Shown here: in pieces, positions 42,701 to 56,644 of the stretch
Layout of the letters: each line of letters opens with the position of its first letter
Numbering within the stretch: position 1 is the first letter of the stretch
Assembly: GCA_963555705.1 (NCBI GenBank)
Contig: OY743183.1
Coordinates: 50,643,466-50,707,465, forward strand
Source: Ligustrum vulgare
Taxonomy: Eukaryota; Streptophyta; Magnoliopsida; Lamiales; Oleaceae
Reading direction: 5' to 3'
Length of the DNA: 64,000 nt
Notes under the pieces: model-generated
The model's input: the letters and a program-made list of their open reading frames with translations, nothing else
Told to the model about the DNA's origin: nothing
Database searches by the model: none
Position numbers and translations under genes: made by a program

Positions 42701-45700
42701 TTATTCAAATTTGATAGAAATAATAAAATTTTTCAAATATAAAATAGAGAAGTGTAGTAGTGAAACACGAAGACCTAGGATTTAGAAGATCATACCATGA
42801 GGGGTTTAGTGAGGACATATTTTTAGGGTTAACTTGTCCTCACGGTTCAATTATTGCAAATTGAGTGGGAAAAGGAAGAGAGACGCATATATATGGATAT
42901 ATTTCTATCTATATTGAATTGTCAATACGATAAAGTTTTGAAAAACTCAAACATCTCTGAGATAGATAGGAAGGTAGGACTTTCTCAAACAGATCAAAAC
43001 AGCAGGTTATTAATTGAATTCCTTGTCGGCTCTATATATATGTTTGGCCAAGGGCTTCCAAATACATTGTAAGTTATACCTAGGTATTCTATGTTATCAT
43101 CAATTCAATCCCCTTTACAGTTTCCCTTTTTCTTATCAATGAATAAATCTCTTTACTTGTATGGCTTAGATGTCTCCTTTTTTAGCCAATGATAAGAAAA
43201 TATGTTTGATATTAGTAAAATGATGCAACGCTTAACATGCTAAAAGCAGACATGCACTATAGAAGGGTGCCTTCTTATCACATGTATCTATGGAGTTATA
43301 CTTCTGTATCTTGCTTATCATATTTGGCTTGGAATTGCTACCACACTGGTAGATTGGTAATGCCTTCATCAGAATTTTTTTTCTTGGGAGCTGGGGTAGG
43401 GGGATACGGTACTTTGCTAAACATAGTTTCTAAAATAGCTATCTGGGTCATACGATCCCAAAATGATAAAATGATGTGGATCGTTTGGAAAATCACAAAC
43501 TTATACAATCGTAAGGATATGGTTAGGATTGTAAAAGAATTGCAAATTTTATCAAGTGTAATATTGAATTATTTTTCATATATACCTTGTACGCGTGATG
43601 ATATTTTTGAAATTTATGAAGATGATGTCAGTCACAATTATAATTTTGAGAAAGAAGGATGATTTTTCGATAAAAATGATGACTTCAAAAAAAAAATGAT
43701 AAAGACTTTCTTTTCGATAATATACATGTTTGAAAATTTAATTGTTTGACTTTGGAATTGTGTTTAAGTGTATTATTTTACATATGTATTCACACAATTT
43801 TTGACCTTTATGAATTAGTAGCATTGTAGCAACCTTAGTTTTTTATTGTTTGATTTTAGTTAATTATACTTGTTAATTTCTTTTTAAGAACATTTGACAT
43901 TGATCTATTATAAGTATTTTAATTGTTAATATTTAGTATAACTTTACGATCCTCTATGCGATTTGTAGAATATTTGGAGAGTAGAATCCAATTTTTTCAT
44001 TCACTTGAACTAGTATATACAAGAATATTACAACAATTACCAACCTAGTCCCTAACAACTATTAGGTACTATATAGGTACAATAATAGAATAAGTATATA
44101 CATTTCAACACTCCCCCTCAAGTTGGTGCATAGATATCACACATGCCCAACTTGGATATCGATGTATAGAATAAACCACTAGCCACTCCATGTGTCATAA
44201 TATCAGCTAGTTGATTTGCACTCTTAACATATGGAATCTCTATATTCTTGGAGTCGAGGTTGTCTTTGATGAAATTTCTGTCCAGCTCAACATGTTTCGT
44301 TCGATCATGTTGTACCGGATTGTTTGCTATCTCAATAGCTGCAGTGTTGTCACAAAAAAGTAACATAGGCTTGCTCAGACCAAAGCTAAGTTCACTCAGA
44401 AGGATTTTCAACCACGTAAGCTCGGTAGTTGCATGATGCAAAGCGCGATATTCTGCCTCTGCACTAGACAATGAAACCACATTTTGTTTCTTGCTTCTCC
44501 AAGTAACAAGATTTCCTCCAACAAATGAAACATATCCCGACGTAGATTTTCTATCCAATCTAGATCCAGCGAAATCTGAATCTGTGTAGCTCACAATGTC
44601 TAGATGCTTCCTTTTTAGAATACAAAATGCCCTTACCTAGAGAAGACTTTAAATATGTCAAAATACGATTAATTGCAATCATGTGCTGATCACTTGGGTT
44701 ATGCATGAACTGACTCACAACACTTACTCTGCATATGACAAATCAGGTCTTGTGTGAGTCAAATAGATCAATTTTCCTACCAATTGCTGATATCTCTCTT
44801 TGTTTGTAGGAATCTGATCAGGGTAAATAGATAAACCATGATTCACCTCAATAGGTGTATCTACAAGTGCACAAGCCGACATACCAGTTTCTGCTAAAAG
44901 ATCAAGGACATATTTACGTTGGGAAAGAACAAGCCCTTGCTTGGATCTTGATACCTCAATGCCCAAGAAGTACTTTAGGGCACCCAAGTCTTTCATTTCA
45001 AACTCTTTCGTAAGATGAATCTGAAGTTTTTCAATTTCACCGGAGTTACTGCCAGTAACAATCATGTCATCCACATACACAATAAGTAAGGTAATATCGC
45101 GGCCATCCCTTTTATAAAATAGGGTATGATCAGCTAAAGCCTGTTTAAAACCATACTTCTTCATTGAGCAACTCAACGTTCCAAATCATGCCCTTGGTGA
45201 TTATTTTAGTCCATATAGAGCCTTCTTCAACTTACATACCTTATCCCCTGGAGGAGTGAAACCTGGTGGTGGATCCATATACACTTCTTCTATCAAATCA
45301 CCATGAAGAAATGCATTTTTTACATCAAATTGCCTCAATGGCCAGTCCTGATTGACCGCCAGTGATAATATGACTCTAACTGTGTTCATCTTAGCTACCG
45401 GAGCAAAAGTCTCTTGATAATCAATTCCATAAGTCTGTGAGTAACCTTTAGCAACCAGTCTTGCTTTATACCTGTCCACGGTTCCGTCTGACTTGTATTT
45501 TAATGAGTACACCCATTTACACCCAACAGGTCTTTTTCCCGACGGCAAAGAGACCATCTCCCAAGTAGAGTTCTTTTGGAGAGCATTCATTTCTTCTACC
45601 ATAGCAGATTTCCACTTAGGGTGATCAAGAGCTTCCTGAAAATGATTAGGAATAGACACAGAAGACAATTGAAGGGAAAATGCCATGTTGGTATTAGATA

Positions 45701-48700
45701 AACGATGATAAGAAATATAGTCAGAGATAGGAAATATAGCATTGGAAGAAGATGTTGAGAAACCCAACCTATCAGGTGGATTATGGTTCCGAAGGGGATA
45801 TCTCCTAATCGGGGTGTCAACATTGTCTAAAGCTACAGGGTTGGAGTTAGAAGCAGGGATATGAATAGGAATAGAAATGGGAGAGTTAGAAGGTGGGATA
45901 TGTACCTCATTTTCAATCATAGAAGAGTCCGATGGCACAGTAGCATCATCTGAAGAACTATCAAAGTCTGAAGAAGGCCCAATAGTGCCTTCAGTAACCG
46001 GTGTTGGAGTACAAGGAGTATCTATATTTCTCCTGGTGTAGCACTTTTGGAACAACCTAGGTGATCTGTCACTCTCGACTTCAGACTCCCCCTTACCATT
46101 AGAAATCCACACTTTCTTTTCTTCTAACCATATTTGTTCCTCTTCTTTACTACAAATCTCCCCTTGAAGAGGAACTAGTGACACATCATCAGAGAAAAAA
46201 GACTCAGATTCACAAAATTCAACGTCCATAGATATATAATATTTCCCAGTAGGAGGATAAAAATATTTGTAACCTTTTTGGGAACTGGAATAACCAAGAA
46301 AAACACATTTCAAGGCATGAGGGTCAAGTTTGTCTCTGAGATGGGAATGTACATGGACATAACATACACAACTAAAAATTTTAGGACAAATATTCAAGAC
46401 AGAAGGAATAGAGTGAAATCTTGACAACATCCTTAGAGGAGTTAGGAAATCAATTATGCGGGAAGGCATACGGTTAATAAGATAGACAGCAATTGACACA
46501 GCTTCAGCCCAAAAACGTTTTGGAACCCGCATAGTAAAACATAATACTCGAGCTACCTCAAGGATGTGCCGATTTTTTCGCTCTGCTATGCCATTTTGTT
46601 GGGGTGTGTAAGCACAAGTTGTTTGGTGGAGAATGCCGTTAGTTGCGAAAAAGTTAGCAAGGGTTTGGTTTACAAACTCACGGCCGTTGTCAGAATGGAA
46701 AACCTTAACCTGAGAATGAAATTGTGTTTCAACCATTTTTGAGAATTTAGGAATGACATGCATGACATCGCTCTTAGATTTTAGAAAGTATACCCAACAC
46801 ACTCTAGTACAGTCATCAATAAAAGAAACAAAATATTTTTGACCTGAGACAGACGGAGTAGAGAAAGGGCCCCAAACATCGGTGTGAACACAAGCAAAAG
46901 GGACATGACTTCTATTTTGACTAATTTTAAAAGGTACACGATGATTTTTGGCAAAAATACATTGTTCACATCGCATGCTAGAGATAGGAATATTCTGAAA
47001 TAATTTTGGAAACAAGTGCTCTAAATAAGAAAATGATGGATGTCCTAATCTACAATGCCACAAAAGGATCCTGTCTCTAGGAGAAGATCTACTAATTACT
47101 TGAAGACCAGCACCAGTCTCTGTTTGCAACTTACTTTCCTCCTCCAAATAATACAGTCCTCCCCTTTCTATACCAGTGCCAATCGTCTTCTTCGTTTGAT
47201 TGTCCTGGAAGATACAATGAGAAGGGAAAAAGGTGACAGAACAATCAAGATTTTTTGTAATTTGACTAATAGATAACAGATTGGTGGAGAATGTAGGTGC
47301 AAGTAAGACAGACGATAAAGATAACGTAGGTGAAAATGAAACATTTCCAGCCCCGATAATTTGGACAGGAGTTCCATTAGCCACCTGAACAGATTTAACA
47401 TGTGAAGTGGTTAGAAAGTCAAGTGTAGAATGATTGCAAGTAAAATGGTCAGTAGCTCCAGAATCGATAACCAAATAGTTAGATATTGTAGAAGTTGATG
47501 CTAAACCAAAAGAATCTTCCCCAGGAGACAATCGAGCAACACGTGAGGCAACAGGGGTATGAATAGAACCATCCATTTTCCAACTCTAAAAAGACTATAA
47601 CGCAAGCTAATCCACAGATTTTACAAATCACAAGCAACCGCCGCAATATAATCCTCAAGAATTCTAAAATGGAGCAAGTAATGATAACTAATGGAAATTA
47701 AGCAATTCAAACTGGTCCTGATTCACAAGTGGTCTGTTGCAAAAGCCATATCTACCATGTACATGAATGAGTAGCATTGACGGGAAAACCTCTAACAAAG
47801 ATGGATGAAGTCAAGTAGTGAAGTCACTGCTGCTGACCTGGTCGAGCTGGGTCGGTTGAAGCAGTTGGAACAAAAACAAAAAACGCCTGAAGTTCGAAAT
47901 CACGAGCTACGGTAACTAGGGTTCCGGCGTCGGCATCGGAATGCTCTCGAAATGGCCGAGTCAGTGACGGAATAGCCGGAAAAGTCAGAATGTGGCCTAA
48001 ATCGCAAGCAGATTTCGCGATCTGAGTCGCGAGCCTTTCCGGTGGTCGGCCGGCGTCACTGGTGGTCGGCCGGCGTCCGGATTCGGAGTTGCGTGGGTCA
48101 ACGGCGACAGGGATGAATTTCACTAGTAAGTATCGATTGAGTAATTTTTGGAAGCTAGGGTTTTTTTTTTTTCCTTCCTCTCAGGCTCTGATGTGATCCC
48201 GGGAGGGGGTCACAACGAACACGCGGAATTAAACGAAACAAAGATAGGAAAGATCCAGATTCAGCCAAAAAAACACAGGAACACAATAATTAAAATACTG
48301 GAAAAGTTAAAATTGACGATAGGACCTGGACCCAACAATCACGACGCAATAAATTGACGGTGCGGATTGAAGAACCAAGGTTTTCGAAACGCCACAAGGG
48401 ATGCCAAACTCCTTGATAAGTTTCTGATTGGAACGCCACAAATATTCAGAAAATATTTGATAAGTTCTATGAATTGTTCTTCAAGAACAAGAAAAAGAAA
48501 TCCTCCTTTTCGAGAGAGAAAATTCTCACATTCATTCAATAATATCCAAGTTGTTTCATAATGAAAAACAAAGCAATATAATGTAACAATTGACCTAACT
48601 AGGGTTAGCCGCTAATTGGGCCCAAAACATAGAATTAAATAATTTAAAAACGGAATTAAATTAAAAAAAATACGAAATCTGGAAAATTAGACGTTACGGC

Positions 48701-51700
48701 TGTAAAAATGTCACTTACGGCCGTAAGTGACTTTCTGTTAATGAGTTACGGCCGTAACAAGAACTCTCACGGCCGTAAGTTTCAATTCGCTGAATTACTT
48801 CAATTCCACCAGTGAAGGAGTTACGGCCGTGAACTGTAGTCTTACGACCGTAAGTAATAAAATCCTGGAATTCTTGCTTTTGACCCGAGGGGATGTTACG
48901 GCCGTGAACAAGAGACTTTACGGCCGTGAATGTGTCCTTGGCCTCCAAACTTTGCCCCTTTGATTTGGCTCGACCCCTTTGTCTTCTCGGTTCGCTTCCA
49001 ACATGAAACTTGTGCCGTTTCCCGCGTAGATCACTGTCACATTGCCCATAGGTCGACTTCTCCTTTGGTCTCCTACTTCTGATCACATCATCCCCCCTTT
49101 CTCGGAAAGGATTCGACCTCGAATCCGTATATGGCCTCTCCTTTATGTATCTCTTCCTTTCGTTGGTTCGAGTGACCTGTTCCTGTTTTGTGCTATGCAC
49201 ATCCTTTGGGGTTGTTCTGCCCGGCAATTAATTTTCCTTTTGGCCCTAGTTTTGTAATTTGATTGTAGTACCTACAAAACAGAATTAGCCAAACTAGGGA
49301 GGGATGTGTTAGCAAATGCAAGTAAACTCATTTTTGTGGGTGACTCTCTTTTCTTTTTCTTTTCTCTCTCGAGCTCACCTTTTTCTGAGGTCGTGACCTC
49401 AATTCTCTTGTTTTCAATTTTCACACCCTCTCCTTTTTCTGAGGTCGTGGCCTCAACGCTCGTATTTTTCCCCTCAAACTCGCTCTTTATTTTCAATTGG
49501 TCCTCTTGGACCTCTTTAGGAGTTAGCGGAGCAAGAGTGATCATTTTTCCACCCTTCACGAAAGAATATCGGTTTTTGAACCCATCATGCACCGCTCTCC
49601 TATCATGTTGCCATGGCCTTCCCAATAAAATATGCCCAACATGCATAGGGACAACATCACACAACCTCATCTCTGTAACCCCCAATGGTGAATTTAATAT
49701 TAACCTGCTTGTTCACCTTAAGTTCTCCCGACTCGGTTAACCACTGTAATTTATAGGGGTTGGGGTGTTTCACCTTAGGCAATCCCAACTTCTCCACCAA
49801 TAATGTACTAACCATATTAGTACAACTTCCCCCGTCAATTACCATCCCACAAACATTTTTCCCCACCAAACACCTAGTGTGGAAAAGATTATCCCGCTGT
49901 TCATCAATTTCAATCATCTTAGTTCGAGAATTTAGGACATGTCTATTCACAAGAGACCCTTTCACCGCATAAGTTAACCCCTCTTCATCGCTACTACTAG
50001 CCTCAACATCCACTAACTTAGGCATTCCCTTAAATTCATCCTCAGAACTAATTTCACCATTATCACGTAAGAACATTACTTTTTTATTTGGACACTGTGA
50101 TGCTATATGGCCCGACCTCAAACACTTAAAGCACTTAATATTTCTATCCTTAGTAGGTTGAGAATCAGAAATATTTTTACCTTTAGTTGTAAGTTCCTCC
50201 TTTCCCTTCGGGACGTGCTCATCATTGTGATCCTTCCTTGGTTGTGATGTAGGATAAGTCCCCGGTGATTGTTTAGATGTCCCCTTTTGCCTTAATTGCC
50301 TTTCTACCTTCATTGCCATGTGCACCATGTCTTCCAGTTCCACATAATGTTGTAACTCAACGATGTTTGCAATATCTCTGTTCAGCCCACTCAAAAATCT
50401 AGCCATTGTAGCTTCCCGATTCTCCACCACGTTGGCCCTAATCATGGCTACCTCCATGTCTCTATAATATTCCTCTACACTCCTAGAACCTTGCGTGAGC
50501 CCCTGCAACCTTTGATAAATATCCCTATGATAGTGGCTTGGGACAAACCTCTTCCTCATGATGGTTTTCATCTCACGCCATGTATCCACCGGCCCTTCAC
50601 CATTCCTCCTCCGATCCTTCACCAACTGATCCCACCAATTAATGGCATAATCGGTGAACTCAACAACCGCTAACTTCACCTTCTTTCCTTCAGAATAATT
50701 GTGGCAATCAAATATCAATTCTACCTTCTTCTCCCAATCTAGGTAAGCATCCGGATCACTCCTCCCATGAAAAGGTGGAATAGAAATTTTTATTTTACCT
50801 AGATTATCATCTATCTCATCCCGATCACCATGATCTCTTCTATTATTCGTCCTTTCATCCCTATCTCCTCTACCCCTTCTCCTCCTTACACTAGCCACAG
50901 ATGATTGGACACTACTTCCTTCACTCGCAAACTCTTCATCATCAAACCCATATCCAACCCTTTGATTGTGTCTCCCCCTATGATCTCTCCGGCCTTCCCT
51001 CCTAGCTCTAGGACCCGCATGAGTTTGTTCCCTACGCAACTTGTTAATAGTTTCCTCCTGCCTATCCATCCTAGTCATCAACCTCTCAAATTGCTCATGT
51101 AAAGTCTCCATCACACCTACAACATTATTATTCACCCTATTCATACCTTCAGGTCGTTTGTTGTGGCTCGTTGATGAAGCTGCTGGCTCCCTTCTGTAAA
51201 TTCCCTGGTTGTCCCCAACTGATGAAGATGATGAATCTCGTCTGCTAGACATTATTAGTCTTCACAGAAATAAGTAGAAAATTCCTCACAAAAATATATC
51301 CCTCGTGTATCACTCAAAAAGAATCCCCCTTCCAAGCGCTTCAAAAACAATCCCAAAACTCAATCAAGGGTAGGACACGATAGACACGAGTAAGAACAAG
51401 AAAACTTGGAAATTGAGACAAATCCGGAATATTCGAGGATAAATATGAAATTTTCGGACCTTTTTTTTTTTTTGAATCCGAAATTCAACTACAAGTGCAA
51501 CGTAACAAACGGAATTGAATTCGGATAAGAATTGACTAAAAGAAACAAGATTGAATTTTTTTGTGGAATTTTATATGAATCAAACAAAGGAAAAATTTAC
51601 TGGCACGAAGAACAAGAAAATCAAGAACTGAATCTAGATCCAAGCTCTGATACCAGATGATGTGATCCCGGGAGGGGGTCACAACGAACACGCGGAATTA

Positions 51701-54700
51701 AACGAAACAAAGATAGGAAAGATCCAGATTCAGCCAAAAAAACACAGGAACACAATAATTAAAATACTGGAGAAGTTAAAATTGACGATAGGACCTGGAC
51801 CCAACAATCACGACGCAATAAATTGACGGTACGGATTGAAGAACCGAGGTTTTCGAAACGCCACAAGGGATGCCAAACTCCTTGATAAGTTTTTGATTGG
51901 AACGCCACAAATATTCAGAAAATATTTGATAAGTTCTATGAATTGTTCTTCAAGAACAAGAAAAATGAATCCTCATTTTCGAGAGAGAAAATTCTCACAT
52001 TCATTCAATAATATCCAAGTTGTTGTTTCATAATGAAAAACAAAGCAATATAATGTGACAATTGACCTAACTAGGGTTAGCCGCCAATTGAGCCCAAAAC
52101 ATAGAAGTAAATAATTTAAAAACAGAATTAAATTAAAAAAAACGCGAAATCTGGAAAATTAGACGTTACGGCCGTAACAATGTCACTTACGGTCGTAAGT
52201 GACTTTCTGTTAATGAGTTACGGCCGTAACAAGAACTCTTACGGCCGTAAGTTTCAATTCGCTGAATTACTTCAATTCCACCAGTGAAGGAGTTACGGCC
52301 GTGAACTGTAGTCTTACGGTCGTAAGTAATAAAATCCTGGAATTCTTGCTTTTGACCCGAGGGGATGTTACGGCCGTGAACAAGAGACTTTACGGCCGTG
52401 AATGTGTCCTTGGCCTCCAAACTTTGCCCCTTTGATTTGGCTCGACCCCTTTGTCTTCTCGGTTCGCTTCCAACATGAAACTTGTGCCGTTTCCCGCGTA
52501 GATCACTGTCACATTGCCCATAGGTCGACTTCTCCTTTGGTCTCCTACTTCGGATCACATCAGGCTCTGATACCATGTAGAATATTTGGTGAGTAGAATC
52601 CAATTTTTTCATTCACTTGAACTAGTATATACAAGAATATTACAACAATTACCAACCTAGTCCCTAACAACTATTAGGTACTATATAGGTACAATAATAG
52701 AATAAGTATATACATTTCAACTCGAATCACAAGACCCATTAACTGATCCAAGTCAAAATTACTATCTTGATGACCCAATTGCTGTCCCATCCTTATTTTA
52801 CCCTTACACGGTCCTCGTCACTTAAGACATTTTTTGTTTCTCTTCTTGCTACTCGTTTTAATCTCATTCTCTTGTGTGGTTCCAAATTAGTAGAAAATTT
52901 CAACGAGATTGAAGTTACATGTAATGGTACAATAAATATAACTGTAGGGTTTTATCACTGATAATGAGAAAGCTCTTGAGGAACTCTTTGGGGAGGAAGA
53001 AAGTTCTCGCAAAGGCGATGCATGTTTGAATTTGATGGCAACCCGCATAGCTACCGTCTTTGCATCATTGCGGGTATGGTTAAGTGCTTTTCTGTTGACC
53101 CCATTGTTCATACATATTTGATAGTCTCCAAGGCTTGCATAATGTTGTCCTCTGACAGGAGTTTCCATTAGTGCGCTACCGTGCGGCCAAATCCCTTGAT
53201 TCTAACACAATGACAACATTTCGTGATCTAATTCCTACAAAACTTGCTGCTGGTGTTTGGAATTGTCTCATGAAATACAAAAACATCCCAAATTTCCCAC
53301 AGTCAGAGACATGCGAGTTGCTCATCCTGGATAGATCGATAGATCAGGTTCTTATTCTCATTTTTTTTAAAAAAAAAAAAAAAATTAGCATAGGCCATGA
53401 AATCCAATTTTATAATTATCATGCTTACATATGTATTTTCATATGCAGATTGCTCCAATCATACATGAATGGACATATGATGCCATGTGCCATGATTTAC
53501 TTAATATGGAAGGAAATAAGTATGTGCACGAGGTAAGACCTCAAGATCTTGTGTTCATAGTTGCTTGATTGTCCATACAATTCTCAGCCAATTTATGTCA
53601 AGTAATGATAATGCTCAGGTTCCAAACAGAACAGGTGGTCTTCCTGAGAAGAAAGAGGTCCTTTTGGAGGATCATGACCCAATCTGGCTAGAGCTTCGCC
53701 ATTCACATATAGCTGACGTATGTAGAATACGCAAATTCTTTGTTATTCCCCTTCTAGGTCTTCAAGAGTTATGAAGTTTCTCTGTTCAATGGTTGCTTTG
53801 TCAGGCTAGTGAACGCTTGCATGAGAAGATGACTAACTTTGTAACAAAAAACAAAGCTGCACAAATCCACGGTTCAAGGTTGGCTTGAGTTCTGCATTGT
53901 GAACAATCTTTGCTTATAACTGTCAGCTGAAATTCAGTTCTTGGAATCTGTTGTGGACCTGTAATTTGGATGTTAGATTTATGCATCTCTTGGTGTTAAT
54001 TGACATATCAAGATTTCTGACTTTTTCTTTTGCATGAAAGAAATTTGTGCATCATAATTGATGGGAGTTGTCAATCCTGTATCCCAGAGCTTTCGAAGAG
54101 ATAATGTTGTCTTTGACCCAATTTAAATGAGTTGCTTTTGTTTGTTTGTTAATTACATGGATATCTTGAAAGTCATTTTCTATATTCATTCACTATTTAA
54201 CTAGTTTTGCATCTGATGACTTTCATTCATTGAATTTCCCAATGTCATAGGTTTGCTTGTAAATTGATTTTACGTTTATTTTTTTATTTTTAAACCTCCA
54301 CACATTTTCTTTAATTGATTGTCAACTGAGTTGCAGATTCTGGTTGCTAGCTTCAGGATTTATGCAGTATATTGGCTTGGTTTTGCTTCATTTTTTAGTA
54401 GCGCTTTTTGGCTACTGTCAGTCTTCTCACAGGATATTAATTTTTGTGCAGAGATGCTGGTAATTTGTCTACTCGGGACTTGCAAAAGATGGTTCAGGCT
54501 TTGCCTCAATATAGTGAACAAATTGAAAAACTCTCCCTCCATGTTGATGTGAGTCTCTTTTATTTCTAACTGCAACTGTGATAATTGTTTATGATGCAAA
54601 AACTAGACTTATGTTCAAACCTCGCTGATATCATGTTTGGAAAACATATCCGCCGGTAGACTTGAGTGTCTCGAGAGCTTAACTGGCAAGGTTTCCTTTG

Positions 54701-56574
54701 GTTACTACATATGCAATTTAATGCTAAAAAAATTAACAAAGAACGATGTTGTAGTTTTTTATTTGAGAAGGGATCTGAATTTTAGCCTACTATCTTTGTG
54801 CTTTTTACAATCCTTACTTGCTAAGGAAACCTGATCGCTGAAAAAGTTTGAGGTTTAATAGTTGAAATTCGATTAAGAAAATAATATACACGAGCAGCTG
54901 AAAATAAAATATGAATTGAATGTGCAGTTTGTATATTTCCTGTTTAAGGATCCTGCCGATGACTTGTAAAACTGGCTCAAGTTTAATTTACCAAAAATAG
55001 GACGTACTTTATTTCATTAAGCAACAACTGTTTTAAAAAGTATATTTTCAGTGATAGAGTCGTTTAGGAAATTTGACCTCTTGGTAATCATACTTCACTG
55101 GTTCAGATTGCTGGAAAAATTAACAAAATTATCCGCGAAATGGGGCTTAAAGAACTCGGGCAAATAGAGCAGGACCTTGTTTTTGGAGATGCAGGAACCA
55201 AAGATCTTATCAATTTTTTGAGAACGAAAGAGGTGGGAATGGTATTATTTGTGTAAAAATACCTTCAGCATATTGATTACAGCATGTAACTTATAATACA
55301 ATTGCTTTCTCTGTCAGGATGTAACACCAGAAAATAAACTACGGCTATTGATGATCTATGCAGCTGTTCATCCAGAGAAGCTTGAAGATGGCAAAATTGC
55401 AAAACTCGTGGAGGTTAGTGCCATTATTGACCTGCCCAAGGTCATATCTGCTACGAGTAATTGACTTAGCCGAATTGGCAATGATATATTTTGAATCCGT
55501 TGAAAGATAGATTTTGATTTGTAAGCTCTGTTCGATGTAGAAACCCCCTTTGAGAGATTCAAGAAACTTAAATCTTATACAATGAGGTCAAACCATGTAA
55601 ATTTTGGCATACCTATGTAAATTTTAGATACCTCTCTCTATTTATCATGTTTTACAAGGATGGCACGACTCTTGCGAATGAAAACTGCTTTAGGTCTAAT
55701 TATCTAAGCACTCATTCCTGGGATTCATCTTCAATTTTTGTGATAAAATAATTAATATCTTGATACACATCTTGCATTTCTTGAAGTTGGCAAGATTACC
55801 ACAAGAGGATATGAATGCTGTGTATAATATGAGATTTCTGGAGGCATCATCCGAGACCAAAAAAAGCTCAATTATACCATTTTCTCTTAAGTTTGACGTT
55901 CACAAGGTATTGATTGGTTTTTTAAACTAATTTTTACGATTGGTTAACCCTGCCAACAGATGTTGATTTTTTGCTTTTGAAATTGCAGAAGAAGCATGCT
56001 GCTAGAAAAGACCGCCCTGGTGAAGAAGTGGCTTGGCAACTATCTCGCTTTTACCCTATTATAGAGGTACCCTTCAGATTAAAAAATGTGAAATGGACAT
56101 TTTATATCTGCATCGTGAAACATAGTGTGTTGATTTGAATCCATCTTGAATTAAGGAACTTCTCTTGACTTGGAAGTTGTTTGATCCTATCTATTTTTTT
56201 CAACTTTTTCCTCAAATTCATTTTCAACCCCACATTTTTATGGGACACACCACTTTTCACACATTTCAATCACTTTTCAACCACACATACTCCTAAAAAT
56301 CTAAATTTTTCCAATTTTTCCCAAAAACTTCCTACACCAAACAGGCTCTTAATTTTAGATCCGAATACTATCAAATGTTCATACTCAGGTTTAGCAAGTC
56401 CATCGGCAGTAGAAACTGGGAAAATTACTACTACTTTGAAGGAATTGAAATCTGACATATGGATCATGGATGTTCCATTCAGTTCTCCCTTGCTCGTATC
56501 ACTCCAAGTCACATGCAAGCATGTACACACCCACAATGGAGTTGAGAAACCAACTCACCCATGAAAGGTTCATT

Positions 56575-56644
<70 letters not shown>

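Larger units (their letters stand above)
48189..52562 (-). mobile_element. Gypsy-2: gag-protease LTR element inside Copia-A
   Basis: Complete 4374-bp element on the minus strand. LTRs of about 902 and 905 bp begin TGATGTGATC and end GATCACATCA (perfect 10-bp inverted ends). The perfect 5-bp target duplication GGCTC (48184-48188, 52563-52567) lies in the primer site of Copia-A. Its own primer site is tRNA-Met type (TGGTATCAGAGCTTGG, minus strand, at about 51642-51656). Only gag and protease are encoded; RT and integrase are absent. LTRs nearly identical: recent insertion. Confidence 0.93.
43964..52722 (-). mobile_element. Copia-A in KEU intron 7 (contains Gypsy-2)
   Basis: Ty1/copia element on the minus strand with 147-bp LTRs (43964-44110 and 52576-52722). 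The primer site is TGGTATCAGAGCC, and the polypurine tract GAGGGGGAGTG is next to the left LTR. Flanks are CGATT (43959-43963) and CGAAT (52723-52727), a target duplication with one mismatch. Pol is one frame with a few breaks. Gag is missing. The primer region is interrupted by Gypsy-2 at 48189-52562; without it the element is about 4.4 kb. Confidence 0.9.

Noticed and set aside
43237..43662. 141-codon ORF in KEU intron 7
   Set aside because: No recognisable motif and no splice or regulatory context. It is AT-rich and probably open by chance.
48367..48561. Matching 64-65-codon ORFs at 48367 and 51836
   Set aside because: They are the same LTR segment of Gypsy-2 occurring twice, without coding features.
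48715..49227. Open frame on the minus strand with repeated YGRN/HGRN peptides
   Set aside because: It lies in the LTR of Gypsy-2. The repeats are the translation of the TTACGGCCGTAA palindromes in one frame, and the partner LTR gives a different ORF length.
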